Source of the DNA: Stomoxys calcitrans
Lineage: Eukaryota > Arthropoda > Insecta > Diptera > Muscidae
Direction: 5' to 3'
Length of the DNA stretch: 64,000 nucleotides
NCBI RefSeq assembly: GCF_963082655.1
Contig: NC_081555.1
Span: forward strand, 93,884,914 to 93,948,913
The notes beneath the pieces were generated by a model. The model worked only from the letters and a program-made list of their open reading frames with translations, had not been told where the DNA came from and searched no databases. Shown piece after piece: positions 1-10,050 of the stretch. The first letter of the stretch is position 1; each line of letters begins with the position of its first letter. Position numbers and translations under genes: made by a program.

Positions 1-47
1 ATTATGATGAAAACATTTGTCATAAATGATATATATGCTTTTTACCA

Positions 48-137
48 ATGTTAACAGAAGAGGAGAAGGAACGATTTCATTTAGATATTACAACGGCACC
101 TAATCTCAAAAGAAGTGAGTTGAATATTAAGTTTTAA
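48..137 (+). CDS. Possible last exon of a plus-strand gene cut by the window edge
   Basis: A short open segment runs to a TAA at 135-137 and encodes a peptide ending in TTAPNLKRSELNIKF. The acidic then basic composition looks protein-like. A plausible acceptor (ttaacag, ending near position 57) precedes it, so it may be the terminal exon of a gene whose body lies left of the window; the ATG at 48 could then be fortuitous. A possible AATAAA lies about 30 bases downstream. I do not recognise the family. It faces the minus-strand gene at 488 tail to tail. The call is weak because only about 29 codons are visible. Confidence 0.28.
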   Translation: MLTEEEKERFHLDITTAPNLKRSELNIKF

Positions 138-487
138 AACTAAATATTCAACTCTCCTAATCCTAAGCTCCAGCAAAATAAAAATTTCTTCGTCGAACGA
201 AACTTTTAAAAAAATGTTTAAAATGAAAAAATTATTTAGTTATACAAACTATTGTTAATTGTGCTCATCAGCACTAAAGTGAAAATAAGGAATAAGGCTC
301 TAAGCCCAAGCAAATGATGTGAACAAACTAAAACAATTATTTTCCCATGCCAAAAATGACAAATTCATATGTTGGTGAATTGCAATTGCCATGAATACTA
401 TTCATCTTTGTACACGAGTAAGCGAGTGAGTGAATGGGGGTTGGGTTGTTATGTTATGAATACATGATTGTTATGGACCTATTGACA
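138..487. other. Convergent intergenic spacer
   Basis: AT-rich DNA between two tail-to-tail coding ends. An AATAAA-like signal sits near 166-172. No other gene or repeat is seen. Confidence 0.5.
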
Positions 488-3400
488 TTACTGAATTATT
501 GTTGCATATTCTACAAAATCGCTTTGCAACGTTAATCCATCTACAACATCCAATAGAATTTCTATGTCCTTTTCGCTATTTATAATGCTGGGTGCACCCA
601 CCAACCGAATGTTTTTACCATCGATGTTGGTGGAGAAGGTCTTATTTTTGAATATTACTGCGCGATCATAAGGCATTCGTGATTGTTGGCGATTTTGTAT
701 GGACCGTCTGAACATAACGCAAGATGGTTGATATTTACCGCGATCCTCTTCACTTATATTGTACTCCTCCAAGTTTCCGGTGTAGGTGACAAACGTACTT
801 TTTGCCAGTGTAGAAGCGGACAACTCATAAAGTGTCACCTTGCAGCTCCATAGGTCGGATGGAAGGTGTATTGCTTTAGCACTGTTTGCTAAATTTATTA
901 ACGGCATATCTAATTGATTTTTCACAAGGGGAGTCTGCCTCTTGGGTTCCAATGGCATGTTGATGACATACCATGTCTCAAAACAGGTAATTTTTTTAAT
1001 TATTTTGTCGCCTTGTTTTGATATGACAACTTTTTCGGCAGGCGGTTTGCGTATTGTAGGCGTGAGATCTGTTGGTGACTTAGCATCTCCCACTTGTTGG
1101 TTCGTGGCTGCCAAAGAATTTTCTTTGGCGGCAGCCGGCGTAAAAAGTCGCTTTTTATTATTTGTAACCATTATGGGTGAGCTTCGAGTATTAGGCAGGC
1201 GTTTTTTCCTTTGAATTGGTGATGTGGATGCTGGTGAAGTATCTGTTTTTGCCTTCGAACTATTTTTTGGAAGCAACACTTTGAATTTTTTCTTATCCTC
1301 AGGCGCAGAAACTTCCGAATCCGTATCCTCTGCTGTGTCCAATGGAAGGGATAGTTTTGCATTTCTTTCGGATTTGCTCTGCTCAAAGGATTTGCTCTCT
1401 GCCTCATCTTCGGTCTCCTCTTCGTCCAGTGACAAAGGGAAACTTTCCTCAGCAGAATCATCTAAATTGGTAATCATGGGTTTTACAGGCTGAGTCTTTT
1501 TACCCACTACAGAATTTAGTATACGCGGTGCCGGTTTATCTGGAATTGAAGATACCGGTGTACTGGTTTTTGCTGCAACTCGAGGATTATTTCGTAGACC
1601 TAGTTTATGATTAAGTATTTTTGGCTTGTTAGCCGAAGAGGATGACATAGTCAGTAAATTGTTTGTAAGGACAGTTGTAGTTGATTGTTGCTGTTTTCTT
1701 ACATTCTCACTACTTGTATTACGAGCTGTGGGCAATTTCTTTTTCTCACCGTCGACCACTTGGCTGTTCTTCATAGTGGGTAGTTTGTTTACTTTCGTTG
1801 GGAGAACATCGCGTTTATTGCTTTTGCCTTTCGCTTTTTTGGCATCATGGCGATCCTCATCTTCATCATCGCCATCATCATTCTCGTCATCATCTAGAGT
1901 AATACTATCGGAGAATTCTATAACTCCCGGTTTACTTAAGCTTGCAGAGCCAGCCTTCGACTTTGTTATCAGTACATCGCCTTTTTTGTTAATGATATCA
2001 TTTACGTTTACAATAGTGAATGTAGGCATTGTCTCAAAGTCATCCATTGTGGAATTCGGAGACTCATCATTCAACGATATAACTTCAGCTGTTGTTGCTA
2101 TCGGCGAGGCCTTTGTGGTTGTTTGGCTATTCGCTTGAGAATTCGATGAAATTGTTTTAGAGTTCGTGGCTATTTTAGAATTCTGCGTACTGCTGCCACT
2201 TGCAGGAATAATTGTTGAAGCCAATGCAGATTTAAGCTTATCGATTGGTTTTATGGGCAGAGTTTGCAACTTACTTTGTTGTTGTTTTTGTTGCTGTGTA
2301 GGCGCGGATGGAGGAGAACTGGTTGCTGTAGAGGACGTTAACAGTTTTGAAGTACTATTTGAACTTTCCTTCCTAACTACGGGCTTTGGAGAGCTTGTTC
2401 GCATCCTGTTGGGAACGCTCGTAGCATTCGACGATCCCATCAATGTTTTCTGTGCACCCACTGGTGCGTGTGTTGATTGTGCAAAAGACTTGTTAGACAT
2501 TGGCGTTTTATTGTTACCACCGGGGGTCTGCTGAATTTGTCTACTTGGTACTGTTTTTGCGGCCAATTTAGATGGAGTATTATCATGCTGGGAAATTTTA
2601 CTTGAGTCGATTATTCTTCTCTTTGCTAAAAATTGAGGCTGTGGCATATTTTTATTTCCTCCGTTTACTGGTGGTTTTCCCTCGCTACTTGTGTTGGTTT
2701 TTTGAACTGGTAAAGGGCGCTGAAGGCGATTCGCTTGATTTGTAACCATTGAAGAATTCTCCTTGATGGGCATTCGTACTTTGACTCCCGTGGAAGTGGT
2801 AACCAACATTTGCTTACGTGCCACTGTGTACGAGCCGTCGCTGTCACTATCATTAGCATCATCTAACTTACGTTTTTGTGCCATAGAGCTACCGCTGCCA
2901 GCTAAGAAATTTTGATTGCGTTGGGCATTTGCAGACTGAAGTGAACGCCGAAGCTGTTGTAAGTGTGTGGGTGCCGTTCTTACCATTGAAGCTGGCGTAG
3001 AAAACAGGCGTTTAACATTAGCATTAGGCGTTTGAGAGGACGTCTTACCGGTTGTAGCGCTTGGTGTTGCAGGCACATTACGGGACTTAGGTCTTCCTTT
3101 ATGCGCGCGCTTTGATATCTCTTCTTCAATTTCTGATATATCCGAGTCCAAAGCCTCATCCTTCTCATCTAGTTTGTAGGCTTTGTCGCCTTTTGTGTCA
3201 TAATTCTGTGAATCATCGTCGATTAATTCGTCTTCCGAGTTACGATTGTAGAAATCATCTGAGGAAGTTGAATTTTTTCGACGTTTTCCATCAGCGCCCA
3301 TTGATGATTTCGCAGAAGAAGCGGCTCCTCCTACATTGCGTACCATCCTTGGGGTTACCATATCCTCACTGGCATATTTTGGGTTAGGTTTAATTGCCCT

Positions 3401-3868
3401 TCTTGATCTTCCAGAGGCAATAGTTGGCGTTGGCGTTTCCTCTCTAGCTGGCGTAGAAGCCTTAGAAGCGCGCGATACAACTTTTGCTTTCTGGTTTGAT
3501 CGCATGGCTGACATAGTTGATGCTTGCGGCCTTTGCTGCGCTATTCTTGGGCTATTGCTGTTGTTGTCCCCAACTGGCCTCTTTTTAATAGGCCCCCTAG
3601 ACTGACTTGATGCAGCCAGATGTTTGGGAGTAACTCCCATAACACCACCCGCGGCACTAGAATGTGACTGACGGGCGTTCGAATTTCCTCCACCTTTTTG
3701 ATGATCTTGGTAGTGCTGTTGAGTCTTTTGAGCCGAAGTAGATTGTGTTCTTCGTATTGGCGGTGATGGTGTCGGGGATAATGAGTTATGTGATAGCTTT
3801 TCCAAACGTACTACGCAGGCGCGAGTCTTCTTTGTCTCCGAAATATTTAATTTTTTTCCCACACGCAT
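488..3868 (-). CDS. Large basic, disordered, probably nuclear protein with a conserved-looking C-terminal domain (1126 aa)
   Basis: One uninterrupted frame starts at the ATG at 3868-3866, just after a short leader, and ends at 488. Residues 1-950 are Ser/Thr/Lys/Asn-rich with many proline-directed Ser/Thr-Pro sites, basic clusters (KKRP, GKRRK, KRRI), a short polyglutamine tract and an acidic run near residue 650 (DDDENDDGDDEDED). This is typical of a disordered chromatin or nuclear scaffold protein. From about residue 958 to the end the composition changes to a folded type, beginning KKITCFETWYVINM and rich in hydrophobic and aromatic residues; this is likely the conserved domain. There is no signal peptide, membrane segment or zinc finger. 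I cannot name the family; the nuclear location is inferred from composition only. Many apparent frames on the opposite strand are shadows of its repetitive codons. Confidence 0.85.
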   Translation of the reverse strand: MRVGKKLNISETKKTRACVVRLEKLSHNSLSPTPSPPIRRTQSTSAQKTQQHYQDHQKGGGNSNARQSHSSAAGGVMGVTPKHLAASSQSRGPIKKRPVGDNNSNSPRIAQQRPQASTMSAMRSNQKAKVVSRASKASTPAREETPTPTIASGRSRRAIKPNPKYASEDMVTPRMVRNVGGAASSAKSSMGADGKRRKNSTSSDDFYNRNSEDELIDDDSQNYDTKGDKAYKLDEKDEALDSDISEIEEEISKRAHKGRPKSRNVPATPSATTGKTSSQTPNANVKRLFSTPASMVRTAPTHLQQLRRSLQSANAQRNQNFLAGSGSSMAQKRKLDDANDSDSDGSYTVARKQMLVTTSTGVKVRMPIKENSSMVTNQANRLQRPLPVQKTNTSSEGKPPVNGGNKNMPQPQFLAKRRIIDSSKISQHDNTPSKLAAKTVPSRQIQQTPGGNNKTPMSNKSFAQSTHAPVGAQKTLMGSSNATSVPNRMRTSSPKPVVRKESSNSTSKLLTSSTATSSPPSAPTQQQKQQQSKLQTLPIKPIDKLKSALASTIIPASGSSTQNSKIATNSKTISSNSQANSQTTTKASPIATTAEVISLNDESPNSTMDDFETMPTFTIVNVNDIINKKGDVLITKSKAGSASLSKPGVIEFSDSITLDDDENDDGDDEDEDRHDAKKAKGKSNKRDVLPTKVNKLPTMKNSQVVDGEKKKLPTARNTSSENVRKQQQSTTTVLTNNLLTMSSSSANKPKILNHKLGLRNNPRVAAKTSTPVSSIPDKPAPRILNSVVGKKTQPVKPMITNLDDSAEESFPLSLDEEETEDEAESKSFEQSKSERNAKLSLPLDTAEDTDSEVSAPEDKKKFKVLLPKNSSKAKTDTSPASTSPIQRKKRLPNTRSSPIMVTNNKKRLFTPAAAKENSLAATNQQVGDAKSPTDLTPTIRKPPAEKVVISKQGDKIIKKITCFETWYVINMPLEPKRQTPLVKNQLDMPLINLANSAKAIHLPSDLWSCKVTLYELSASTLAKSTFVTYTGNLEEYNISEEDRGKYQPSCVMFRRSIQNRQQSRMPYDRAVIFKNKTFSTNIDGKNIRLVGAPSIINSEKDIEILLDVVDGLTLQSDFVEYATIIQ

Positions 3869-4110
3869 TTTTCACATCTGGAAATCATATGATATGATCT
3901 GAAAAAATATGTAGAAAAAAATATAAAACTGGAATTAATACTATACGCAGATGAAATAAGTTAAAAAATTCAATGTTGAATGTAAAAAATCACTAATAAC
4001 ATGTGTAGAATGTTGCGCATATATTATTCGTTGCATGCAGGACAGATATCAGAGTTCCCAAGTTGAAATAACGATACGAGTTTAGATTGCTACACCATTT
4101 GGAGTTTATT

Positions 4111-4815
4111 TCAGCCAGAGTCCTAGCTAGAGTAACTCACGAGAAAACTCATGAGACAATCACGAGTCACGGTTAAACAAATATTTTCCTATGAAGCGAA
4201 TAATTTTTTCCATGCGTCTCAAATCATACAGCCTAACCACTTATTGGTTCTTTTCCTTTCTTCCCATCTGTAGGCAGATTCGTACGTTGAAGTACCGTAT
4301 GATTTGAGAGTATATGAAAAATTTTGTAACCAACCTACGAAACACGTCCCAAAGTTGTGTTTGTTGCGATATCTGGTCGTTTTCCACTTGCAAAGAAGAT
4401 CTCCGATCATTGAGCTCGTCTCGAAAGAGAAATAGACAAAAATTGTAAAATTTAATGATGTTCGCTCTAACAGGCAAAAAAAAACTTGAAAATGAAGTTT
4501 TTGTTTGTTTTTTTTTTTTTGTTTCGTTAGAGTTTTGTGTGTCGTGCGTGTTTCGTGAGTCATGATTTTTCTGGTGAGTCGTGATTTTTCTCGTGAGTCG
4601 TGATTTTCTCGTGAGTGGTGATTTTTCTCGTGAGTCGTGATGAGTGTCGTGAGTCGTGATGAGTGTCGTGAGTCGTGATGAGTGTCGTGAGCATGATTTC
4701 ACTCACGCACGAAGAATTTTAATTTAATCACGGCCACGCGCGATCACGTGATTAGATTTGGATCTCACTCACGAATCACGTGACTAACAAGTGAATCACA
4801 CGACACATCTCTAAT
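4111..4815. repeat. CACGAG/CTCGTG-rich repeat element with internal minisatellite
   Basis: Motifs of the type CACGAGTCACG and CTCGTGAGT occur at both ends (about 4130-4175 and 4690-4810) and fill the middle, so the region reads as one repeat-derived block with inverted sub-motifs. It lies upstream of the 488-3868 gene. No credible coding frame is present. Confidence 0.5.
4554..4697 (+). repeat. Minisatellite of roughly 18-19 bp units
   Basis: Four units of the form CGTGAGTCGTGATTTTT(C)T are followed by three units of CGTGAGTCGTGATGAGTGT. The second type appears to be a variant of the first that has itself been tandemly amplified. Confidence 0.85.
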
Positions 4816-4983
4816 GAGGAAGTTGTAAGTGGATTGGCGATATGATGTCGTATCGCCCATCTAACTCCAGACATGTCTCAGAGGGGCTCCAAGTCAGTGA
4901 GCTGGAAATACGGGTGATCCTCATCATTGCAGCTCAGGAGGAAATAAAGACAGGAGCTCATTACGAGCTTTAACTTAAGCATC

Positions 4984-6003
4984 GTTGTTGTTGTAGCAGT
5001 TTATTCTGTTCTATTTTTCGTCTGCTTGATTCTGTGGAGTGTCAAGACCCAGGAACTCTTCGACTAAGGTGGGGTGCGTCCACAGGGATCTGGATCTGAG
5101 TCGGGTGGGTCTGACTGGGCAGTTAAAAAGGTGACGTGTATCGTGCGGTCCCTGGTTGCAATCGGGACATACATCTTGCACGTCGGCATCCATCCTTGCT
5201 CTATAGGAGTTGAGGCGGCTGCATCTGGTGGAAAGTAATTGACCCAGAACCACTCTGGTTTGCCGTCGTTCTTCAAAGACTACATTCGCTGGTAGCCATT
5301 TATTGCATCTGCTACCGTGTCTGCATGAATGTTGTCCAGACCTGCTTTATATGCCGGTTGATCTAGAGGTTCTCTCTTGTAGCGCTGAACCTCACGCTCT
5401 AGATCATGTAGATCTACCTTAAGTCTTCTGGGCGGTGGATACCTATCCACAAGATGATGATTTGGATGGTCTCTGCGATAACAGCCCAAAAGGTATTTTT
5501 TAGACAGCATGTAGTTATGTCTTCGCACTGGTAGGATCTTTGTCTCCTGATGGAGGTGGACAAAATGAAAACTGAGGAGACAACCCGTCGCAGTTCGGAG
5601 CATTCGGCATTCTGACAGATCTGAATATTATTCCACTGCGTGTCACAAAGTTGACGAGACCACACTGGCGCTGCTGCATAACTTACCACAGACCGGCCAA
5701 TTGCTTTGTTCGTGGTCAACAAGGTTTCTTTGTCTGCAACCCAAGTACTGCCAGCAAATGACATTATCCCCACTTGGCATTTTGGCATGTGTAAGAGCTG
5801 TCAAATGTGACGCCAAGTATTTTGGGACACTTGATGGTCGGAATCATTTCTCCATCAACCATCACAGTCAGCTCAGTATTCACCCCACGCGTATTTGTAG
5901 TGAACAATGTGGCTGAAGATTTGGTGGCAGATATCTTCAGATTTCTGGCAGCGAAATCGTGCTCTCCTCGTGTGGATTGTCGTTTGCTATCTATAGGCAT
6001 CCT
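4984..6003 (-). pseudogene. Decayed Jockey-type LINE, C-terminal part of the reverse-transcriptase ORF and 3' tail
   Basis: Read on the minus strand, broken frames give typical non-LTR retrotransposon segments: a region ending ILGVTFDSSYTC, a thumb-like segment with AIGRSVVSYAAAPVW, and a C-terminal zinc motif C-x2-C-x8-H-x4-C (CPDCNQGPHDTRHLFNC). The frame then stops and the element ends in CTGCTACAACAACAACG. Several frameshifts and a missing palm domain show that it is dead and 5' truncated. The same 3' end recurs at 38325-38475. Confidence 0.8.
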
Positions 6004-6487
6004 GTGGTAGTGCTAAGGGCTGCTAAAGATTTGAGGATTCTGTTTCTTGCCCTATCGCTTTCGCCACTACAGTAAGCTGATGACGCGAATAGGCCCTAGG
6101 ATATTAGAATTTTCGGGTGATTAACTATCGGATTCCGTTGTGCAACGATTTTGAATTCAAGCTCCATTGAGACCTCTTTAGTGCAATAGTGTGGCTGAGG
6201 GTTTTTTGGGCGATTTTATATTGCGACACCCGAAAAATTCTGCCAAATCTGTGCAAATAAGTATTTATCCGTTCACACAGCTCATGGAGTTATAGAGGGT
6301 CGTAAAGGGAGCTTAGAGAGATAGAAGTTTAGGAGACCACCTTCTGGGGAATTTTCAGTTTCTAAACTATACGTATGAATGGCGACCGCGCGTTTAGTTC
6401 ACAATCCACCTCATTGTCGAGTGTAATCGACAATTTTAAATGCCTTGGAAAGCTTTTTTTGTTATGGTCGTGGTTGACATGTTGGGT
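6004..6487. other. No gene seen
   Basis: Moderately AT-rich sequence without a protein-like frame; it may hold the decayed 5' continuation of the adjacent LINE. Confidence 0.4.
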
Positions 6488-6573
6488 TGTTGTTGTTGTG
6501 TTGTACATTGCGGTGGCAGCCCTTGTCGATGAAGGACTCCATCCGGTACATACAACCGGCTGCCATGGGATTG
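6488..6573 (-). repeat. Short interspersed element, family A
   Basis: In sense orientation (minus) it reads CCATGGCAGCCGG, a conserved core of about 80 bp with GGGCTGCC, and a CAACAACAACAA tail. At least six copies of the same roughly 100-bp unit occur in the window. Confidence 0.8.
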
Positions 6574-7699
6574 TGTGGTGATGTGGCGTTAATTACTTTT
6601 GTCGAACTGTGCATCTTCCAGAATCCATGCTAATGATCTTTTGGAAGAAGGAAACCATTTAAACTGTGTATCATTAGCGCCTCAAGCGTCCTTGCGATCC
6701 GGGTAGAGGAGAGATCGGTTTGTATGACTCTCCTTGGTCTGTACGTCAAAGTCTCCACGATGTATCGTACTTTCTGCGGCGTTCTCCGTATAGATAGATT
6801 ATCAACAACCTGATGCGACCATTCCTGTGGTACAGAAGAGCGTGCCCACCAGCAACAGCAATTTAAGACTTTTCTCTTTCGTAGCAAACACGCCAATATA
6901 AATAAAGAACAATCGACATTTCTCAAAGAAAAATTGATACTAAGTGGTAATTATCTTTAAACCATTTCTTTCCTGAATAAATTTAAATTGTACAGTTTAA
7001 GTTGATTGATGCATTTGGTATGACAGTTTTTAGTATTCCTACTATTAGAAATAACAAAATTAAACAACTAATCAAATATCTGGTAACTCTTTAGAGAAGA
7101 GAAATTGGCGGGAGTTTTACACCCCTCGCCACCCTCAGACTAGATTAATTTAGCTTCAATGAAACACTCATATATATATGTATATATATACATTATATAT
7201 GTTAAAATCTAAAAGATTTGCCAAAAGACGCAACAAATTTTCCAAATAAATATTATAACTTGAATACGAAAAAACTATTTTATTTTTGACACTATGTTGT
7301 ACAGTCACAACAAGCATTCTTGACGAATAAGGCAACAGCGACAATCGTAGTCTCAATGTGTGCAGACGACGTTTCACAGTACATTCGTTGGATTCTATTG
7401 CGCGGATTTTTCACAATAACCAAAAGAAAATCCACAGATGGACAATAAACTTACTTTTATTTGAAGACTCGAAAAACTGTTTCACATAAACACATCAATC
7501 GGAAATTTCATTTGTCGGGTTAATTTACAAAGGGTACAGATAAGTATTATTTTTCAACGAATTTCAATGTATTTCTTTTCTTCACAAACTTCCACAGCAA
7601 GCAAATGGTAGTACGCCGCCGAAAGGTAAAGAAGAAAAAACCTAATTGTTTTGTAGTTAATACGATTCACACGTTCAGATTTGGTAATTTTCCAATCAT
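6574..7699. other. No convincing gene; TA-rich microsatellite near 7170-7200
   Basis: A 98-codon minus-strand frame at 6630-6926 has a hydrophobic start but no recognisable domain, and I do not support it as a gene. A short TATATA tract lies near 7170-7200. The rest is AT-rich. Confidence 0.4.
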
Positions 7700-8101
7700 T
7701 TATATTCTTGCGATGTGTTCTGGACTACTTTTTATTATTTTACGTGAATATTCTTGAGTAAAAAGTGAAATTGCAACGTAAACGATGTCAAGACAGACCG
7801 ACCAACGCTTTGTGAAATTGTACGACAGAAAACAACAGTCTCCGTAGCTGCATTCATACACCGCCGTCACTATTTTCCTATTACGAAAAAGTGTCGCCGC
7901 TTCAAATATTACGTCGCTGTTAGTATCTCTTATTGCTAAGTTCAATTTATGTGAAAAGAAATTCTTTATGTACAGAAAATAGAGCTTAAGACATTTTAAA
8001 CTTGATATTTCATAATTATACAAAAAAAAACTAATAGCGAAATTACAAAACAATATTAAGAGCAATAAGAATGTTTTACTGTCAAGTATATTAGAAGACA
8101 T
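7700..8101 (-). CDS. Uncertain small ORF with N-terminal membrane or signal segment (133 aa)
   Basis: The frame begins with ATG at 8101 and encodes MSSNILDSKTF followed by about 17 hydrophobic residues (roughly 12-28), which could be a signal peptide or anchor. The rest contains several cysteines, including an ECSYGDCC cluster, and no known motif. Codons are AT-rich like the surrounding DNA, so a chance frame is quite possible. There is no visible family resemblance, and no neighbouring exon was identified. Confidence 0.2.
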   Translation of the reverse strand: MSSNILDSKTFLLLLILFCNFAISFFLYNYEISSLKCLKLYFLYIKNFFSHKLNLAIRDTNSDVIFEAATLFRNRKIVTAVYECSYGDCCFLSYNFTKRWSVCLDIVYVAISLFTQEYSRKIIKSSPEHIARI

Positions 8102-9235
8102 TAAGACTTTTCATACCATTATAAAAATGCTTAATCTCCACTTTCTATGATGTTTTTATTCTCTAGGAAAAATAATTACTTTCATGCCAGGTAGTTGGAT
8201 TCAACATCCAGACGCTGATAAAAAAATATATACAGGCGGCACAGCCGTTTATGATCACGTATCGGCTTTGTTTCTATATCGTGTGAAAAATAAACTGAGT
8301 AGGCATTCACAGGGATTTGATTACGCATCATATCCAATAGTTCATCATGATGCGTTATCAAATCCTGATGAATGGCGTTTCTTCCGCCATCTTGCAACAA
8401 TTCCGCCATATTGCTAAATGTAATAGATTGCATCTCAGGGACTTGTTCTTTTACATGCTAACGTCATTTTGACAACTAGTTGTCAACTGTCACAAACAAT
8501 AGAGCAAAACAAAAGCGAAAAAAGCAAAACAAATTGCAATCTAAAAATGGATGAAAAATGGTCGACTTCACGATTTCTTCCGATTGTGTAATGTTGAGTT
8601 TGAACAGATTTCGACTTCTTTGGCTTGTTCAAAAACCGATTTTCCTCTTTTATAGGCCTTAAAAGGCGATTTTCATAAATCCTTCAATGGCATGGGGCAC
8701 GCACATACGGTTTGCGTTTGAATGTGGTGTATGAAAGAGCTTTCCTTGGTTAAAGGGAGAGTTGTGCAAAACAAGCAAGAAGAAGAAGTAAACCATACCA
8801 GAGCAACGACGTCGGGACGGATCTGTGAACGAAATCCAAAAATGGAGTCATCAACATAGTGTTGTGCCATTCTCGATTAAAAACTGCTCGCTTTTAGTGG
8901 AATTCGACGAAGTGCTCATCCGCCTATCGTTTTACAATATGATGTGATGCCTCATGGGCATAATGTTAGTACACCAGCAGCAGACGGAAGAGGTTCCATT
9001 ACAACTAAAAGTGGCACCGACTGTGACATACGACAGAAAATTGAGCCTTTTGGTGGCTTCCACTCGTAGTCATTATGATCCCTACGATTATGTCAACAGA
9101 GTCTTATGTGGGTGTCACACTATAGGATATACTCCGCCGGAAGCTAAAGCACCATGCATGGACATTGCAAGTTTGCCTATGGCTTAATTGCCACCAAAGC
9201 ACCATATATGGCTTATATGCCACCAGAACAGCAAA
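8102..9235. other. No supported gene
   Basis: Two overlapping short frames on opposite strands at 8182-8433 exist, but neither has a recognisable domain. The 8850-9235 part is degenerate and may be the eroded 5' end of the family B element that follows. Confidence 0.4.
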
Positions 9236-9525
9236 CCAGAATCTTAAATCCCGTATATTGCGCGTCCATAGGTTGCAGATAGTAGAATGTTTTATACGGA
9301 GTAACTTTAACTGCAATCAGCGGTATCGATTGGAGAGTCTCAGTGAGAGGTCGGCTCTTGCTTAAATACTGAGTGCGTATGATGCTCGATATGACAACAC
9401 GAGTTATTGGCGCTTTTAAATAACCAGCGGCAATTGGTCGTATAGACAGGAACAGCCTGCTCACCTACAAGAGCTGGACGAAGATCGCCACTTTCACATT
9501 CAAATGTGGATACAACAACAACAAA
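9236..9525 (+). repeat. Interspersed element, family B
   Basis: Shares with 40330-40560, 41235-41611, 56383-56565 and 58724-58935 the string GAGAGTCTCAGTGAGAGG, the segment TGCTCGATATGACAA, a GCTTGCTCACCTA-like segment and a terminal ACAACAACAACAA tail. It has no coding potential. The structure suits a non-autonomous retroelement. Confidence 0.75.
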
Positions 9526-10046
9526 TGTGCCAGTTCCATGATATATGCCCATCATGCCAAAAGAACCGAAAGCTGAAGGAGGATTCGAGAAAATTAACAT
9601 TGCGGAAGTTGCAACTTTTAGACCGGTTGACCGATTAGCAGAAAATCCTTTGGTCAGAATTCTTGCACACCGGAACCACCCAGAATTTATGAGCAGAAAC
9701 CCAATCTATTGCCTTCCTTAAGACCATCCCCCACTAGCGAAGAAACTGAAAGGGAAGGCAACAATAATGAACACAGTTAATAACAAGAAAACAAAATATG
9801 CCTATGAGAAAACCGCAGACAATGTGTTGAATAGACTATTGTACTATACCCAGATGTGGGCGTTGGTCAGCATCACATGGCAGAAGGTATTTATTACTTT
9901 TCTAAATACCAAAAACACGTTTTTAAACTTACTTTCTTATTTAAAGAGCAAACTCAATTCAGTGAAATACTTAAACCCAATGAAAACATTCCAATGAAGA
10001 TTGTAATTGCGCTTTGAAATCTTCTGAAAGTAAACTTTTTAGTATA
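9526..10046. other. No gene seen; left flank of the LTR insertion
   Basis: AT-rich sequence up to the target duplication at 10047. A 76-codon plus-strand frame at 9767-9997 lacks any protein-like feature. Confidence 0.4.
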
Positions 10047-10050
10047 TGTG
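10047..10050. repeat. Target-site duplication TGTG (left)
   Basis: TGTG immediately precedes the left LTR and is repeated at 24576-24579 immediately after the right LTR. Four base pairs is within the usual range for Ty3/gypsy elements. Confidence 0.85.

Noticed and set aside
1626..2138. Long plus-strand frame opposite the 1126-residue gene
   Set aside because: Its hydrophobic Ser/Val/Phe-rich translation is the mirror of low-complexity Asp/Lys/Ser codons of the real gene; it has no domain or splice context.
6630..6926. 98-codon minus-strand gene
   Set aside because: No family resemblance, no supporting exon, and it lies amid repeat debris.
8182..8433. Small gene on either strand
   Set aside because: Two overlapping open frames compete, neither has a recognisable domain, and the region is isolated; evidence is insufficient.
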